Shown: positions 23,443 through 32,592, counted from the stretch's first letter. The stretch: 64,000 bases of DNA from Marinobacter nanhaiticus D15-8W (GCF_036511935.1 NZ_AP028878.1:2046001-2110000); one strand, 5' to 3'. The notes: generated by a model not told the origin, from the letters alone. Numbers and translations: made by a program.

Positions 23443-24638
23443 TCCGACCAAGATTGCATCATTTGGCGCCTCTCTTCGAGCCGCGCTGAGCGATTGTAGG
23501 CAGCAGCTACTTGGTTGCGCTGTTTGTGAGCCAGTTGAAGTTCAATTACCTCTGGCTGCCAGTTCTGTTCGTGGAGTAGGGTGGATGCTGTTGCGCGAAA
23601 TCCGTGACCAACCATGACGGAGCCATCGTAGCCCATGGTCTTTAATGCGACGTTAATCGTATTCTCGGAGAGTGGCCGTTTCCGTTTAACGGATTCGAAA
23701 ACCAGGCTCTGATGTCCGGTGATGATCTTGAGCTCTTTCAGTATTTCGACGGCCTGGGTCGAAAGAGGCACGATGTGGTCCGGCACCTGACCCGCTCTCT
23801 TGGCTTTCTGAGTACCTTTCATTCGCTTTCCTGGAACAACCCAAGTCGCTTTATCAAGATCAATCTCGGCCCATTCTGCGTTTCGCAGTTCGCCCGGCCG
23901 AAGAAATAGCATGGGTGCAAGCTTTAAGGCCGCTCTGGTGGATGGATGTCCCGAGTAGGCATCGATTGCCTTGAGGAGCTTTCCTAGCTCATCCGGGTTG
24001 ATAATGGCGGATCTATGTCGAGTCGGGGTGGTTTTGAGTTGGCCTTTCAGCGTGGCTGTGGGGTCTATCTCGGCGCGATCTGCTGCTACTGCAAAACGAA
24101 AGATCTCTCCGATACGTTGCCGGATTCGATGAGCTGTCTCGTGTTTGCCCTGTTCCTCTATTGGCCTTAGGGCTTCCATGACAGTTGCCGGTTTGATTTC
24201 TTTGATCGGTATGCTGCCCAGTTTTGGGAATGCCCAGGTCTCAAGCCTTCTCTTCGCGACTTCCAGCGTGCTATCTGCGAGCTCTCCCTTCTTCAGTTTG
24301 AGCCAGTCCTCCGCAACGGCTTTGAATGTATCCGTTTGCTCCTTTTTGGCGGCTTTCTGATCCCTTTTGACCTCATTGGGGTCAATACCGTCAGCAATCT
24401 GTTCCCGCGCCGTGGTCCGACGCTCCCGAGCCAGTTTCAGCGATACATCGGGGTAAACGCCGAGGGCAAGTGTTTTCTCTTTGCCGTCAAATCGGTACTT
24501 CATGCGCCAATACTTCCCGGACGGCTGAATGTCCAGGTAAAGTCCGGCTCCATCAGTGAGCTTGGTTCGCTTGCCGAATTTTTCGAACTTGGCGGATTGA
24601 ACCTTTTTGTCGGTAAGGAGGTTTATAGGCCTGGACAT
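23412..24638 (-). CDS. P4-type tyrosine integrase
   Basis: 408 residues from ATG 24638 (MSRPINLLTDKKVQSAKF). The N-terminal arm-binding DUF4102-type domain (TDGAGLYLDIQPSGKYWRMKYRFDGKEKTLALGVYPDVSL) is followed by a core-binding domain. The catalytic domain carries Arg in LRPGELRNAEW, His-x-x-Arg in GHGFRATAS, a later His in LAHKQRN and the nucleophile Tyr in AAYNR. It integrates and excises the island at the tRNA 3' end, 195 bp upstream of its start. The set of catalytic residues appears complete. Confidence 0.93.
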   Translation of the reverse strand: MSRPINLLTDKKVQSAKFEKFGKRTKLTDGAGLYLDIQPSGKYWRMKYRFDGKEKTLALGVYPDVSLKLARERRTTAREQIADGIDPNEVKRDQKAAKKEQTDTFKAVAEDWLKLKKGELADSTLEVAKRRLETWAFPKLGSIPIKEIKPATVMEALRPIEEQGKHETAHRIRQRIGEIFRFAVAADRAEIDPTATLKGQLKTTPTRHRSAIINPDELGKLLKAIDAYSGHPSTRAALKLAPMLFLRPGELRNAEWAEIDLDKATWVVPGKRMKGTQKAKRAGQVPDHIVPLSTQAVEILKELKIITGHQSLVFESVKRKRPLSENTINVALKTMGYDGSVMVGHGFRATASTLLHEQNWQPEVIELQLAHKQRNQVAAAYNRSARLEERRQMMQSWSDYLFKLASKS

Positions 24639-24832
24639 GGCGTGGGTTCGAACTCTCATTGGGGGTACAAAATCTACTATAGCTGGATGGATTTCACTTT
24701 GCACCCCAGATGTGCCCCCAAAATGTGTAGACTCAGGCGGAATATAGTAGATCGATAAGGACGCTGCTTTTCGGAAAAAAGCTTTTAAAACAGATGATTG
24801 AGAGTTTCTGTGGATCGATGCGGAAGGGTAAC

Positions 24833-24855
24833 TGGTACCCCCGGCAGGACTCGAA
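24833..24855 (-). other. Probable attachment site (att) at the tRNA-Arg 3' end
   Basis: P4-type integrases recombine at the 3' end of tRNA genes, rebuilding the tRNA from the incoming copy. The T-arm/acceptor part of the tRNA faces the integrase, so the crossover should lie here. The partner copy was not seen in the window, so the exact core length cannot be fixed. Confidence 0.5.
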
Positions 24856-24909
24856 CCTGCTACCTGTCCCTTAGGAGGGGACCGCTCTATCCAGATGAGC
24901 TACGGGGGC
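24833..24909 (-). tRNA. tRNA-Arg (anticodon CCT)
   Basis: The minus strand folds as a full cloverleaf. The acceptor GCCCCCG pairs with CGGGGGT (one G-U), and the D arm is GCTC...GAGC. The anticodon stem is GTCCC/GGGAC with loop CTCCTAA giving anticodon CCT, and the T arm is GCAGG-TTCGAGT-CCTGC. CCA is encoded at the 3' end. Reads AGG codons. It marks the boundary between the island and ordinary chromosome. Confidence 0.95.
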
Positions 24910-25020
24910 GAGAGGTCGGGTATGATACCCGTGGGTTGCGCCTGGCTCAACCAAGCTGGTTGGCCAAGCCGCCCACACCTGATAATTTAACGCCCCGTTT
25001 TCTGTGGAGCCGGAGTTTCC

Positions 25021-25734
25021 ATGGTCACCGTCCCGCTGCACGTTTCTTTTATCGTGCCTGTCCTGAACGAGGCTGCGTCTATTGTAGTCGCGCTCGGTGA
25101 TTTGCAAGGCTGGCGTGAGATTGGGCACGAAGTAATCGTCGTGGATGGTGGTAGTACTGACGATACGGTCGCTTTGGCCACGCCATTCTGCGATCAGGTG
25201 ATCCAGGCGTCCAAGGGCCGGGCCAGCCAAATGAATGCCGGGGCCGCGGTCGCTGGTGGAGAAGTCGTGGTGTTCCTCCATGCTGATACCCGTTTGCCCC
25301 TTGATGCTTTGGAGCATCTACAGCGTTTCGTAGACAGTCCGGCGACCTGGGGGCGTTTCGACGTTCGCCTGAGTGGTGGGCAATGGATTTATCGCGTTAT
25401 TGGCGGCCTGATGAATCTCCGGTCACGGCTGACCGGTATGTGCACCGGCGACCAGGCAATGTTCGTACGCCGCGCCATGTTTCAGGAGGTGGGCGGTTTT
25501 GAGCCGCTCCCCCTAATGGAAGACATCGCTCTCAGTCGACGGCTTCTCGTTCTATCGCGTCCATACTGTGTTCGATCCCAGGTCGTCACCGACAGTCGCC
25601 GCTGGGAAAAACACGGCCCCTGGAAAACCATCCTAATGATGTGGCGGCTGCGCTGGCGTTATTGGCGCGGCGAGGATCCCGCGTCCCTGGCCGAGGTCTA
25701 CTATCCCGATGTCTCCTCCAAACCCGAACACTAG
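25021..25734 (+). CDS. TIGR04283-type glycosyltransferase (arsenosugar biosynthesis family)
   Basis: 237 residues. The GT2 fold shows VSFIVPVLNEAASI, VIVVDGGSTDDT, VVFLHADTRLP (DxD-like) and FEPLPLMEDIALSRRL near the C-terminus. No signal peptide. Members of this family lie with TIGR04282 proteins and are annotated in arsenosugar biosynthesis; that assignment comes from the family, not from this sequence. It overlaps the next gene by 26 bp, so both are one operon. It is the first chromosomal gene beyond the tRNA. Confidence 0.88.
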   Translation: MVTVPLHVSFIVPVLNEAASIVVALGDLQGWREIGHEVIVVDGGSTDDTVALATPFCDQVIQASKGRASQMNAGAAVAGGEVVVFLHADTRLPLDALEHLQRFVDSPATWGRFDVRLSGGQWIYRVIGGLMNLRSRLTGMCTGDQAMFVRRAMFQEVGGFEPLPLMEDIALSRRLLVLSRPYCVRSQVVTDSRRWEKHGPWKTILMMWRLRWRYWRGEDPASLAEVYYPDVSSKPEH

Positions 25735-26362
25735 TTTCAGAGACTGTATCATTCAATTCGCCAAGTGGCCGGAACCCGGGCACGTAAAGACCCGGCTTGC
25801 TGCAGAGCTCGGTAACGACGGAGCCATGGAGGCGCATATCCAATTGACCTGTGCGGTTCTCGACAACCTGCTGGCGGTTGGCTGCCCGCTCCATTTCTGG
25901 TGGGACCGGCCCGAGCCGAAAAGCAGGAAATATGCAGCACGAATCCTGGCAAGACTTGAAGCCAATAGGGTCATTTCAGGCAGCCAAGTTGGGGCGGGTC
26001 TGGGCGAACGGATGACGCACGCTCTGAATGAAGGGCTTGAATCATCGGACCGGGCAGTGATTGTCGGCAGTGACTGTCCTTCGGTGGATGCCGATTACGT
26101 TCTCCAGGCGTTTGCCGCATTGGAGAGCGCTGACGTGGTCCTGGGGCCTTCCAACGATGGTGGGTTCGTACTTCTCGGCAGCCGGCGCGACTTGGGCTCG
26201 GCATTGAACGGCATCGATTGGGGGACAGATCAGGCGTTGGCGCAAACAGTGGCTGCGTTGCTCGATAATGGCTTTAGAACAGTTCAGTTGGACGAACGGT
26301 GGGACGTTGATGAACTCGCCGACTGGGAGCGATTTTGTACGGAATGGCAGGTAACGCAGTAA
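25709..26362 (+). CDS. TIGR04282-type (DUF2064) glycosyltransferase-like protein
   Basis: 217 residues. The opening CIIQFAKWPEPGHVKTRLAAELG and the central VIVGSDCPSVDADYVLQAFAALESADVVLGPSNDGGFVLLGSRR are family hallmarks and resemble a nucleotidyltransferase/GT-A fold. It starts 26 bp inside the preceding glycosyltransferase gene. The partner gene and family annotation suggest arsenosugar synthesis; no ArsM or other arsenic gene is visible in the window. Confidence 0.88.
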   Translation: MSPPNPNTSFRDCIIQFAKWPEPGHVKTRLAAELGNDGAMEAHIQLTCAVLDNLLAVGCPLHFWWDRPEPKSRKYAARILARLEANRVISGSQVGAGLGERMTHALNEGLESSDRAVIVGSDCPSVDADYVLQAFAALESADVVLGPSNDGGFVLLGSRRDLGSALNGIDWGTDQALAQTVAALLDNGFRTVQLDERWDVDELADWERFCTEWQVTQ

Positions 26363-26456
26363 ATGTAGCGGACGCTTCAGCTTCCGAGCAGGCCGCAGGC
26401 CTGCCGATATACCCGGGGCCCTGGCGGGCCCTCCGAAGCTAAAGCGTCGGCTACAT
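26363..26456. repeat. REP/MITE-like palindromic repeat, copy 1
   Basis: ATGTAGCGGACGCTTCAGCT (from 26363) recurs inverted near the other end (26431-26456) as the complement of ATGTAGCCGACGCTTTAGCT, with 3 mismatches in 26 bp. The middle contains shorter GC palindromes (AGGCCGCAGGCCT). The same unit occurs again at 39511-39600. It also lies where a transcription end is expected between convergent genes. Confidence 0.75.
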
Positions 26457-26493
26457 GCTTGGGGCTGCTTGTAGCCAAACAGTCAGCCGCTAA

Positions 26494-28494
26494 TCAGCGA
26501 CGCTTCATGAAGTACAGCGTCAGCGGCTGGCCCATCACGCTTTGCACGTCACTGCCGCTGGCCTCTGCCTGTAGTTGGCGTTGAACCGGCGCTACCGCCA
26601 GGGCGTGACCATCGCTGTCCTGGGCGCGAACCAGCTTCCAGTCCACTTCGTTGCACATCAATCCCATCAGGCTACGCAACTGCTCGGTGTCTTCCGGGCG
26701 GAACCAGCGGTTATGGCAGCCTCCCAGTCCGTAGAAATCGCTGCCAGACAACAGTTCACTCCAGGATTGCTCCTTCGCGTTTTCCATCACCATGCGGCGC
26801 AGTCGACGGAGCGTTGCGCTGGTTTGCGGCAACCCATGCTGGGCAATCAATTGCCGTACTTGCCTGTCGGCTGGGGACTCGTCTATCGGGCCCGTATGCA
26901 GGTGGACGATGGCGCCCTGATCGCAGGCGTTGTTCACCATTGCGGCCAGGGAGACCTGACCCAGTTCAGTTGACGGCAGACGGCCCAACTCGATCCAGTG
27001 AACCTTGTGGCCATCAGAGATAAACCGGCTTGCCAGGGACCAAGGCCAGAACACGATGTGCTCCATGCCCATCTCCTGAGCCGTACGTGCAGCTCGAGCG
27101 ATGTTGGAGAGGGATTCATCGACGGCGATGATTTCCACATCGTTCAGGCTGGCGGCCAGTTCCAGCGCCCGCTGGCCGGACTCGGCGCCACAGATCATGA
27201 TGCGGAGGGTCTCCGGCAGCCCGTCCGTCTCCAGGCGTAGCTTCGATTGCATCAGCGTCTTGAGACTGCTCTTGGGATGCGGCGCCAGACGCTGCCACGT
27301 CGGCCAGGGCTGAGCGACGTCAGCGGGATCCAGCGGAAGTTCCTCGAGTTTTTCTTCGAAGTTCTGCTTGATGGCTTCCTCGGTCGCGCGATTGTAGTAG
27401 CTGGCGGCAAGCAGCGGTTGCAGGCCAACCGGCCATTCCATTAGGTTCCAGCGGCCGATATCTACAGCAAAGGATTGATGGAACAGGGCGCCATACATGG
27501 CGCTGATCATCAACGATCCGGCAATCGACTGCATATCTTCACCCATTGCGAACTGGGCACTGATGCTGTCGTTGATGGCCTCCATCAGCCGTGCCTCGTC
27601 CTCGCCGACCAGAAGGGCGTAACCGGTGCGGTCGGCGTAGAGTGCGATCGCGCCGGCGAGGCGGTGCAGCTCATCACGGAGTTCAGCGGTCTGGGCGATT
27701 TCCGCCAGTATCGCGTGGCGTAGCAGCGTTACCAGATTCTCAATAGCCATATCCGGCATCAGCGTCTTTTCCAGGGCCAACAGCAGGAGTTCGTCCTGAC
27801 CGGCGGCTTCAAGGAAAACCTGGGCGTTAGGGTTGTCCAGGTCGTATTGCTGACGCAGGATACCGGCGACGAAACCTCCAAGGTTCTGGTGAGGAATATC
27901 GTCGCGGCTGAGTAACGTGATTGCGTCGTAGGCCAGTTCCTGGTCGGCCTGATCAACCTGTAGGTTCGCTGCGCAGGTCACCATGCCGCTGTAGACCGAA
28001 GGCCAGTTCAAGTCCAGTTGCAGCAGCTTGCGATAGTGCAGGTAGGCAACGTCAAACTGACCCAGGCGCCGTTTGGCGTGGGCAACACCACAGAAAGCGG
28101 CCGCGGATTGGCGATCCCGCTCCAGGGCTTCGAGGAAGTATTGCTCGGCTAATGCCGGCCGCTCGCTGGCCAGTGCCCAGTAGCCTAGATTGGTGTACTG
28201 CTGCGCTTGCTCCGGGTCGATCGACAGGCTGCGTTCGAACAGGGCTTGCGCTTTTTCCAGGTTGCCCTCGTCCATCTCGACACGCCCCAGCAGCCCCCAG
28301 GCCGCCGCGTTGCTCTCAGTCAGCCCATTGATCCGTTCCAACAGCTGACGGCATTCCTGGCGAGCTTCGAGCCGGCGCGCGTAGCTGTTTTGCGGATGGT
28401 TGGACTCGCTGTAGGCGCTATTGGCCTCCAGCAGCAGACGGGCCACTCTCGCCTTGTCGTGCTGGGCAACCTGTGAATGATGCTGTGCGTACAT
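26494..28494 (-). CDS. TPR protein with methyltransferase-like domain, next to flagellin
   Basis: 666 residues. Residues about 55-200 contain tandem tetratricopeptide repeats (AAWGLLGRVEMDEGNLEKAQALFERSL; QYTNLGYWALASERPALAEQYFLEAL). From about residue 430 a Rossmann-type region reads RIMICGAESGQRALELA...VEIIAVDESLSNIARAA, the SAM-binding motifs of class I methyltransferases. DFYGLGGCHNRWF near the end matches the tail of TPR-methyltransferase proteins I recall (FYSTSGCRDLLFH); the catalytic middle looks degenerate. It follows the flagellin gene on the same strand and has its own sigma-54-like promoter, so flagellin modification or export control is the best inference. Confidence 0.75.
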   Translation of the reverse strand: MYAQHHSQVAQHDKARVARLLLEANSAYSESNHPQNSYARRLEARQECRQLLERINGLTESNAAAWGLLGRVEMDEGNLEKAQALFERSLSIDPEQAQQYTNLGYWALASERPALAEQYFLEALERDRQSAAAFCGVAHAKRRLGQFDVAYLHYRKLLQLDLNWPSVYSGMVTCAANLQVDQADQELAYDAITLLSRDDIPHQNLGGFVAGILRQQYDLDNPNAQVFLEAAGQDELLLLALEKTLMPDMAIENLVTLLRHAILAEIAQTAELRDELHRLAGAIALYADRTGYALLVGEDEARLMEAINDSISAQFAMGEDMQSIAGSLMISAMYGALFHQSFAVDIGRWNLMEWPVGLQPLLAASYYNRATEEAIKQNFEEKLEELPLDPADVAQPWPTWQRLAPHPKSSLKTLMQSKLRLETDGLPETLRIMICGAESGQRALELAASLNDVEIIAVDESLSNIARAARTAQEMGMEHIVFWPWSLASRFISDGHKVHWIELGRLPSTELGQVSLAAMVNNACDQGAIVHLHTGPIDESPADRQVRQLIAQHGLPQTSATLRRLRRMVMENAKEQSWSELLSGSDFYGLGGCHNRWFRPEDTEQLRSLMGLMCNEVDWKLVRAQDSDGHALAVAPVQRQLQAEASGSDVQSVMGQPLTLYFMKRR

Positions 28495-28585
28495 GGTTCA
28501 CCTCGTGTTCGCGCATGCCGCTTTTTTGGCATGGGCGGCAAGAATCTGCAGTTTTGGAATAATTTGCAGGGTTTGAAGTGATTAG

Positions 28586-28601
28586 AGCGAAAGGTGTGCC
28601 A
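28586..28601 (-). promoter_or_regulatory. Candidate sigma-54 promoter of the TPR-methyltransferase gene
   Basis: The minus strand reads TGGCACACCTTTCGCT, with GG and GC elements exactly 10 nt apart as sigma-54 requires. It lies about 90 bp before the start at 28494 and is nearly identical to the site before the flagellin at 30295-30310. Confidence 0.6.
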
Positions 28602-28633
28602 AGTCGGCGTGGTAAAGTGTTAAATCAGGAAAT

Positions 28634-28660
28634 AAAAAAGGCCAGCAATTGCTGGCCTTG
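28634..28660 (-). terminator. Intrinsic terminator of the minus-strand flagellin gene
   Basis: The perfect palindrome GGCCAGCAATTGCTGGCC (28641-28658) is followed on the minus strand by a T-run (28634-28640), 18 bp after the flagellin stop codon. Confidence 0.88.
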
Positions 28661-28677
28661 AATCGAAAGAAGTGTCG

Positions 28678-30195
28678 TTAACCTTGAAGCAACTGCAGAA
28701 CCTGCTGCGGGCGGGCGTTTGCTTGAGCCAGCACCGACAAGCCCGCAGATTGAAGCACCTGCGTTCTCGCTAGTTCGGCCGTTTCGGCCGCAAAATCGGC
28801 GTCACGGATACGTGAGCGTGCTGCCGACAGATTTTCAGAAGTCGTACTCAGGTTTGCAATGGTGGATTCGAAACGGCTCTGAACTGCACCCAGATCAGCC
28901 CTGATCCCGTTGATTACCTCGAGCGCCCCGTCGACAATTCCGATGGCCTCGTTGGCGCCCTGAGGTGTGCCGATATCAATCTCCTCGACAGTATCTTTCT
29001 CGGAGATTACGGGTTCGTCCGCCGCCGCATCAAAGAGCCCTGAATCAGCGGCTGCCGCGTTACCACCGTCTGATGAGCTCAACGCGAATGAACGCGATGA
29101 CTCAAACGACACAGTACCTATTACCTTTGTAGTGTCGGCAGCGCCGCTTTCGAGCTGCACATTATTCTCGTCGGCGCCTGCCAGTTGAATCGTCTCGCCA
29201 GCCGTCGAGTGATTGAAGTCCTCAAGTACTATATTTTTACCATCAGCTTGGACAAGCGTGATGCTTCCGCCGTCCGCGACGGCGGTGATTCCCGTTTTAC
29301 CACTGGCGCGGTTTATTTCCGAAGCCACTTCAGAAAGGTCGCTCGTATCATCCACCGAGACGGAGATTTGAGCAGTGGAATTCGGATCGCCGTTACCCAG
29401 GGCGAAAGTAATCGCTCCGCCAGTGCTGAGGCCGGAAAGCGTCGCGGTGGTACGAGCTGTCGCCGACACGCCGGTCTCAACAGTTCTACTATTAACCTTT
29501 GCTGCAATTTGCGCTGCGGAATCCGTCGAGGCAATGTCGATGTCATCGACGGAGCCCAATGGGCTGGCGATTGACAGCGTCTGGTCGGTAAGTACTTCGG
29601 CCAGCGAAGCGGCGTCCGCGGCGGCGGCAGCAGCTGAACCTAGACCTTTTTGTGGTTCGCCGTTTGCTGAATCGTAGTTATAGACCCCGAGCTCTGACGA
29701 TGTGGCATTTGCGACGGAGACCGAAATGTTCTGGTTCTCATTCGCGCCGACCTGGAATGTTTGTGCCTGGAAGGTACCGTTCAGTAGTTTGAGACCGTTG
29801 AACTCGGTGGTCTGTGCGATACGCTCCAATTCCTGTTTGAGCTGATTGACTTCAGCCTGCAAAGCACGGCGATCCGTCGCGGAATTGGTCGAGTTCGCAG
29901 ACTGTATTGCGAGCTCACGGATGCGCTGCAGTATGTCGGTTGACTCTGATAGGGCTCCCTCTGCCACCTGCGCCAGGGAAATACCGTCATTGGCATTACG
30001 GACCGCCTGGTTCAGGCCGGCGACCTGAGCGGTGAAACGCTCAGAAATGGCCAGGCCTGCCGCGTCATCCTTTGCAGAGTTAATGCGCAAACCGGAAGAT
30101 AGGCGTTGCAGGGCCGTGTTCGCATCTTCCTGCGAGCGGTTAAGGTTCCGTTGAGCGTTCAGTGACGCAATGTTGGTGTTAATGATCTGAGGCAT
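28678..30195 (-). CDS. fliC: Flagellin, minus-strand copy
   Basis: 505 residues from ATG 30195, with GGAGAG 7 bp upstream; the frame extends further but only into noncoding DNA. The conserved N-terminal D0/D1 part ([50 protein letters not shown]) and C-terminal D1/D0 part ([51 protein letters not shown]) enclose a variable, Ala/Ser/Thr-rich surface domain of about 230 residues. It builds the filament, exported by the type III apparatus. It is divergent from a second flagellin at 30666 and has a sigma-54-type rather than sigma-28-type promoter. Confidence 0.95.
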   Translation of the reverse strand: MPQIINTNIASLNAQRNLNRSQEDANTALQRLSSGLRINSAKDDAAGLAISERFTAQVAGLNQAVRNANDGISLAQVAEGALSESTDILQRIRELAIQSANSTNSATDRRALQAEVNQLKQELERIAQTTEFNGLKLLNGTFQAQTFQVGANENQNISVSVANATSSELGVYNYDSANGEPQKGLGSAAAAAADAASLAEVLTDQTLSIASPLGSVDDIDIASTDSAAQIAAKVNSRTVETGVSATARTTATLSGLSTGGAITFALGNGDPNSTAQISVSVDDTSDLSEVASEINRASGKTGITAVADGGSITLVQADGKNIVLEDFNHSTAGETIQLAGADENNVQLESGAADTTKVIGTVSFESSRSFALSSSDGGNAAAADSGLFDAAADEPVISEKDTVEEIDIGTPQGANEAIGIVDGALEVINGIRADLGAVQSRFESTIANLSTTSENLSAARSRIRDADFAAETAELARTQVLQSAGLSVLAQANARPQQVLQLLQG

Positions 30196-30294
30196 GTTGT
30201 CTCTCCTTGCCAGGAAAAGCCGGAAACCTAGTGCCCGATCACAGGGACGCCGCACCGGCAAACGTTCAACAAATGAAGCTATTGCAAGCGATAA

Positions 30295-30310
30295 AGCGAA
30301 TGGCGTGCCA
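30295..30310 (-). promoter_or_regulatory. Candidate sigma-54 promoter of the minus-strand flagellin
   Basis: The minus strand reads TGGCACGCCATTCGCT, matching TGGCAC-N-TTGCT with GG and GC 10 nt apart. It lies 100 bp before the ATG at 30195. AT-rich DNA upstream (30310-30360) could host activator (FlrC/FleQ-like) or IHF binding. Confidence 0.65.
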
Positions 30311-30550
30311 GTTTTTAATTTTTTATCTAAGTTTATATAAAATAAGGGAAAAATAGATGTTGTGTTTAACGCGTGCTCGATGAGGCGCCAAAACATTGGC
30401 TTGGGATGAGGAAAGCGATTGCCGCTTTTTTTCCCGACGACGATCACAGCAAGACTAATTTCGCGTTTTATTAAACCTTTATTTTTCAAATAATTAAGGT
30501 GGATTGGGTTCGGTTTTACATTACTTAACAATAAAAACGCTAAGCCCACC

Positions 30551-30577
30551 TAAAGGATTCCCGGGATGCGCCGCTAA
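30551..30577 (+). promoter_or_regulatory. Candidate sigma-28 (FliA) promoter of the plus-strand flagellin
   Basis: TAAAGGAT, an 11-nt spacer, then GCCGCTAA; the consensus is TAAAGTTT-N11-GCCGATAA. It lies about 90 bp before the ATG at 30666. Confidence 0.75.
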
Positions 30578-30665
30578 GCATTACAGCAGGGCGGCGCACC
30601 CAATAAACGAGAACGGGCGCCAGACCTCTTCCAAGAGAAACTTAATAGGTTTTAGGAGAAGCATC

Positions 30666-32096
30666 ATGGCTCTCGGTATCAATACAAACGTCGCATCCCT
30701 TAGCGCACAGAACCAACTGAACAAGTCACAGAGTCTTTCAAACCAGGCGCTCGAACGTCTTTCGTCTGGTCTTCGCATCAACTCTGCAAAAGATGATGCG
30801 GCAGGTCTGGCAATTTCATCCCGTTTCCAGTCCCAGATTAATGGTTTGAGCGTTGCACAACGAAATGCGAACGACGGTATTTCCTTGGCCCAGACAGCTG
30901 AAGGTGCCCTCGGTGAAGCCGGTGACATCCTCCAGCGGGTCCGTGATCTGTCGGTTCAGTCTGCCAACGAAACCAACTCAGCCTCTGACCGTCAGGCGCT
31001 GCAAGACGAAGTGAACCAGTTGGTCTCCGAGCTTGACCGTATTGCCAATACAGCTGAGTTTAACGGCAAGAAGCTTCTTGATGGTTCCTTCGGAACTGCG
31101 GTATTCCAGGTTGGAGCCGACGCCAACGAGACCATTTCTGCCACCACTGCTGACTTCCGTACGAACCAATACGGCTTGCAACGCGTAGACGGCGCTGCGG
31201 CTTCAGCAACCGCAGATGCGGTCGGTAGGGTTGCTACGGCGGAAACAGTCACTGTTAACGGTGCTCTCGGTTCCGATACCTTTGACACTGCGGCGGGCGA
31301 TAGCGCTGCGGATGTGGCCAAGAAGGTCAACAACATCTCTGATGTGACTGGCGTCACGGCTTCCGCTCGTACTTCAGCTGACGCAACCTTTGCAGCTGGT
31401 GGCGCATACAGCCTGGATATTCAATCGGATAATTCGGACGCGGTAACTGTTTCTTTCTCGCTGAGTGCGGGCACCGGCCAGAGCGCGCTTAGCGCTGCCG
31501 TGACGGCGATCAACGATGCAACGTCCAAGACAGGTGTTACTGCTCAGGTAAATGATGATGCTACCGGCATCACTCTGACGAACGCCAAGGGCGAAAACAT
31601 CTCGATTACGGCAAACGGTGCTCAGGCAGGTGCCGTGACGATGGGTGGTCAAAGTGTTACTGCGGACGGTGAACAACTGACTCTGACCGGCGAAGTTACG
31701 TTCGACTCAGACCGTTCGTTCAGCCTCTCTGCGACTACTGCGGGTGAAGTTGTAACCGCTGCTTCAGAGGTCTCTGATCTGGAAAAGGTTTCAGAGCTGG
31801 ATATCACTTCGGTTTCTGGTGCTACTGACGCCATCGCCATTGTTGACTCTGCTCTGAACGCGGTGAACTCGCAGCGTGCGAAGTTTGGTGCCCTTCAGAG
31901 CCGTATGGAAAGCACCATCTCCAACCTGCAGACGACCTCAGAGAACCTGAGCGCTGCAAACAGCCGGATCCTGGACGCAGACTTCGCCGCTGAAACTGCG
32001 AAGCTGTCCAAGTCCCAGGTTCTGCAGCAGGCTGGTATCTCTGTCCTGGCGCAGGCTAACGCCCGCCCGCAGCAGGTTCTGTCCCTCCTGCAGTAA
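30666..32096 (+). CDS. fliC: Flagellin, plus-strand copy
   Basis: 476 residues from ATG 30666 (TAGGAGAA upstream). The N-terminus ([50 protein letters not shown]) and C-terminus ([51 protein letters not shown]) are canonical D0/D1. The middle, about 200 residues, contains flagellin-IN-type repeats ([31 protein letters not shown]). It is first in a row with flaG, fliD and fliS. The variable domain differs from that of the divergent copy, so the filament may be built of two subunit types. Confidence 0.95.
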   Translation: MALGINTNVASLSAQNQLNKSQSLSNQALERLSSGLRINSAKDDAAGLAISSRFQSQINGLSVAQRNANDGISLAQTAEGALGEAGDILQRVRDLSVQSANETNSASDRQALQDEVNQLVSELDRIANTAEFNGKKLLDGSFGTAVFQVGADANETISATTADFRTNQYGLQRVDGAAASATADAVGRVATAETVTVNGALGSDTFDTAAGDSAADVAKKVNNISDVTGVTASARTSADATFAAGGAYSLDIQSDNSDAVTVSFSLSAGTGQSALSAAVTAINDATSKTGVTAQVNDDATGITLTNAKGENISITANGAQAGAVTMGGQSVTADGEQLTLTGEVTFDSDRSFSLSATTAGEVVTAASEVSDLEKVSELDITSVSGATDAIAIVDSALNAVNSQRAKFGALQSRMESTISNLQTTSENLSAANSRILDADFAAETAKLSKSQVLQQAGISVLAQANARPQQVLSLLQ

Positions 32097-32114
32097 TAGG
32101 GGTAGAGCGGTAAT

Positions 32115-32143
32115 GGCCGGTCCCCTTCGGGGACCGGCTTTCC
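32115..32143 (+). terminator. Hairpin after flagellin gene
   Basis: GCCGGTCCCC-TTC-GGGGACCGGC with a short TTT tract (32139-32141) just after the flagellin stop. It is a stable UUCG-capped stem and probably reduces read-through into flaG, giving much more flagellin than FlaG. Confidence 0.65.
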
Positions 32144-32169
32144 GCCGTGACATGCTAGCGAGGTGAGCT

Positions 32170-32592
32170 ATGAATGACGTAAACCTGAACAGCCCGGATT
32201 TGAAGCTGGTTCGCTCCAGTGAGCAAGCTCCGGCTCGGGCGTCTGCGTCACCTCAGGCAGAAGGAAACAAGCCTTCCGCTCGAGTCCAGGAACCCGGTGT
32301 TTCTGTTGCACTTTCCGGCGAAGCCCAGTCCAGGGTCGATCGGTTGGAGGAGCAGCGCGATACACAGCGGGAGTCGCTCGACCAAGCCGTCTCCCGATTG
32401 AATGACTTTGTTCAGACTGTCCAGCGTGACCTGCAGTTTGAAGTGGATAATGACTCTGGAAAGACCATTGTGCGCGTTGTCGATCAGCAGACAGACCAAG
32501 TCATTCGGCAAATTCCTGATGATGTGGCTCTGAGGTTGGCCGAAAATTTGCAGCAGGAAGAACCGCTGACGTTGTTTAACATCGAAGTGTAG
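32170..32592 (+). CDS. flaG: FlaG family protein
   Basis: 140 residues. The C-terminal half (AVSRLNDFVQTVQRDLQFEVDNDSGKTIVRVVDQQTDQVIRQIPDDVALRLAENLQ) is the FlaG domain; the N-terminal half is low-complexity and disordered. FlaG proteins influence filament length and function in polarly flagellated bacteria. It lies between flagellin and fliD as in Pseudomonas and Vibrio. The ribosome site is GAGGTGAGC before ATG 32170. Confidence 0.9.
   Translation: MNDVNLNSPDLKLVRSSEQAPARASASPQAEGNKPSARVQEPGVSVALSGEAQSRVDRLEEQRDTQRESLDQAVSRLNDFVQTVQRDLQFEVDNDSGKTIVRVVDQQTDQVIRQIPDDVALRLAENLQQEEPLTLFNIEV

Larger units (their letters stand above)
1..24855. mobile_element. Genomic island integrated at tRNA-Arg(CCT), left end outside window
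   Basis: The stretch holds integrase, AlpA regulators, a YfjJ/Gp2-type protein, recombination genes, an IS66 copy, a restriction system and several unrecognised genes. Ordinary chromosomal genes begin immediately beyond the tRNA. The integrase N-terminus faces the tRNA 3' end, the usual layout for tRNA-targeting P4-type islands. No second copy of the tRNA 3' end was seen by eye inside the window, so the left attachment site is probably upstream of base 1. It may be a composite of more than one element: the first 4 kb resembles ICE/plasmid recombination cassettes, while 18.6-24.7 kb resembles a small satellite-type element. Confidence 0.65.

Noticed and set aside
1..24700. Second copy of the tRNA-Arg 3' end marking the left island boundary
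   Set aside because: Looked for the T-arm/acceptor sequence by eye and did not find it; a computed search is needed.
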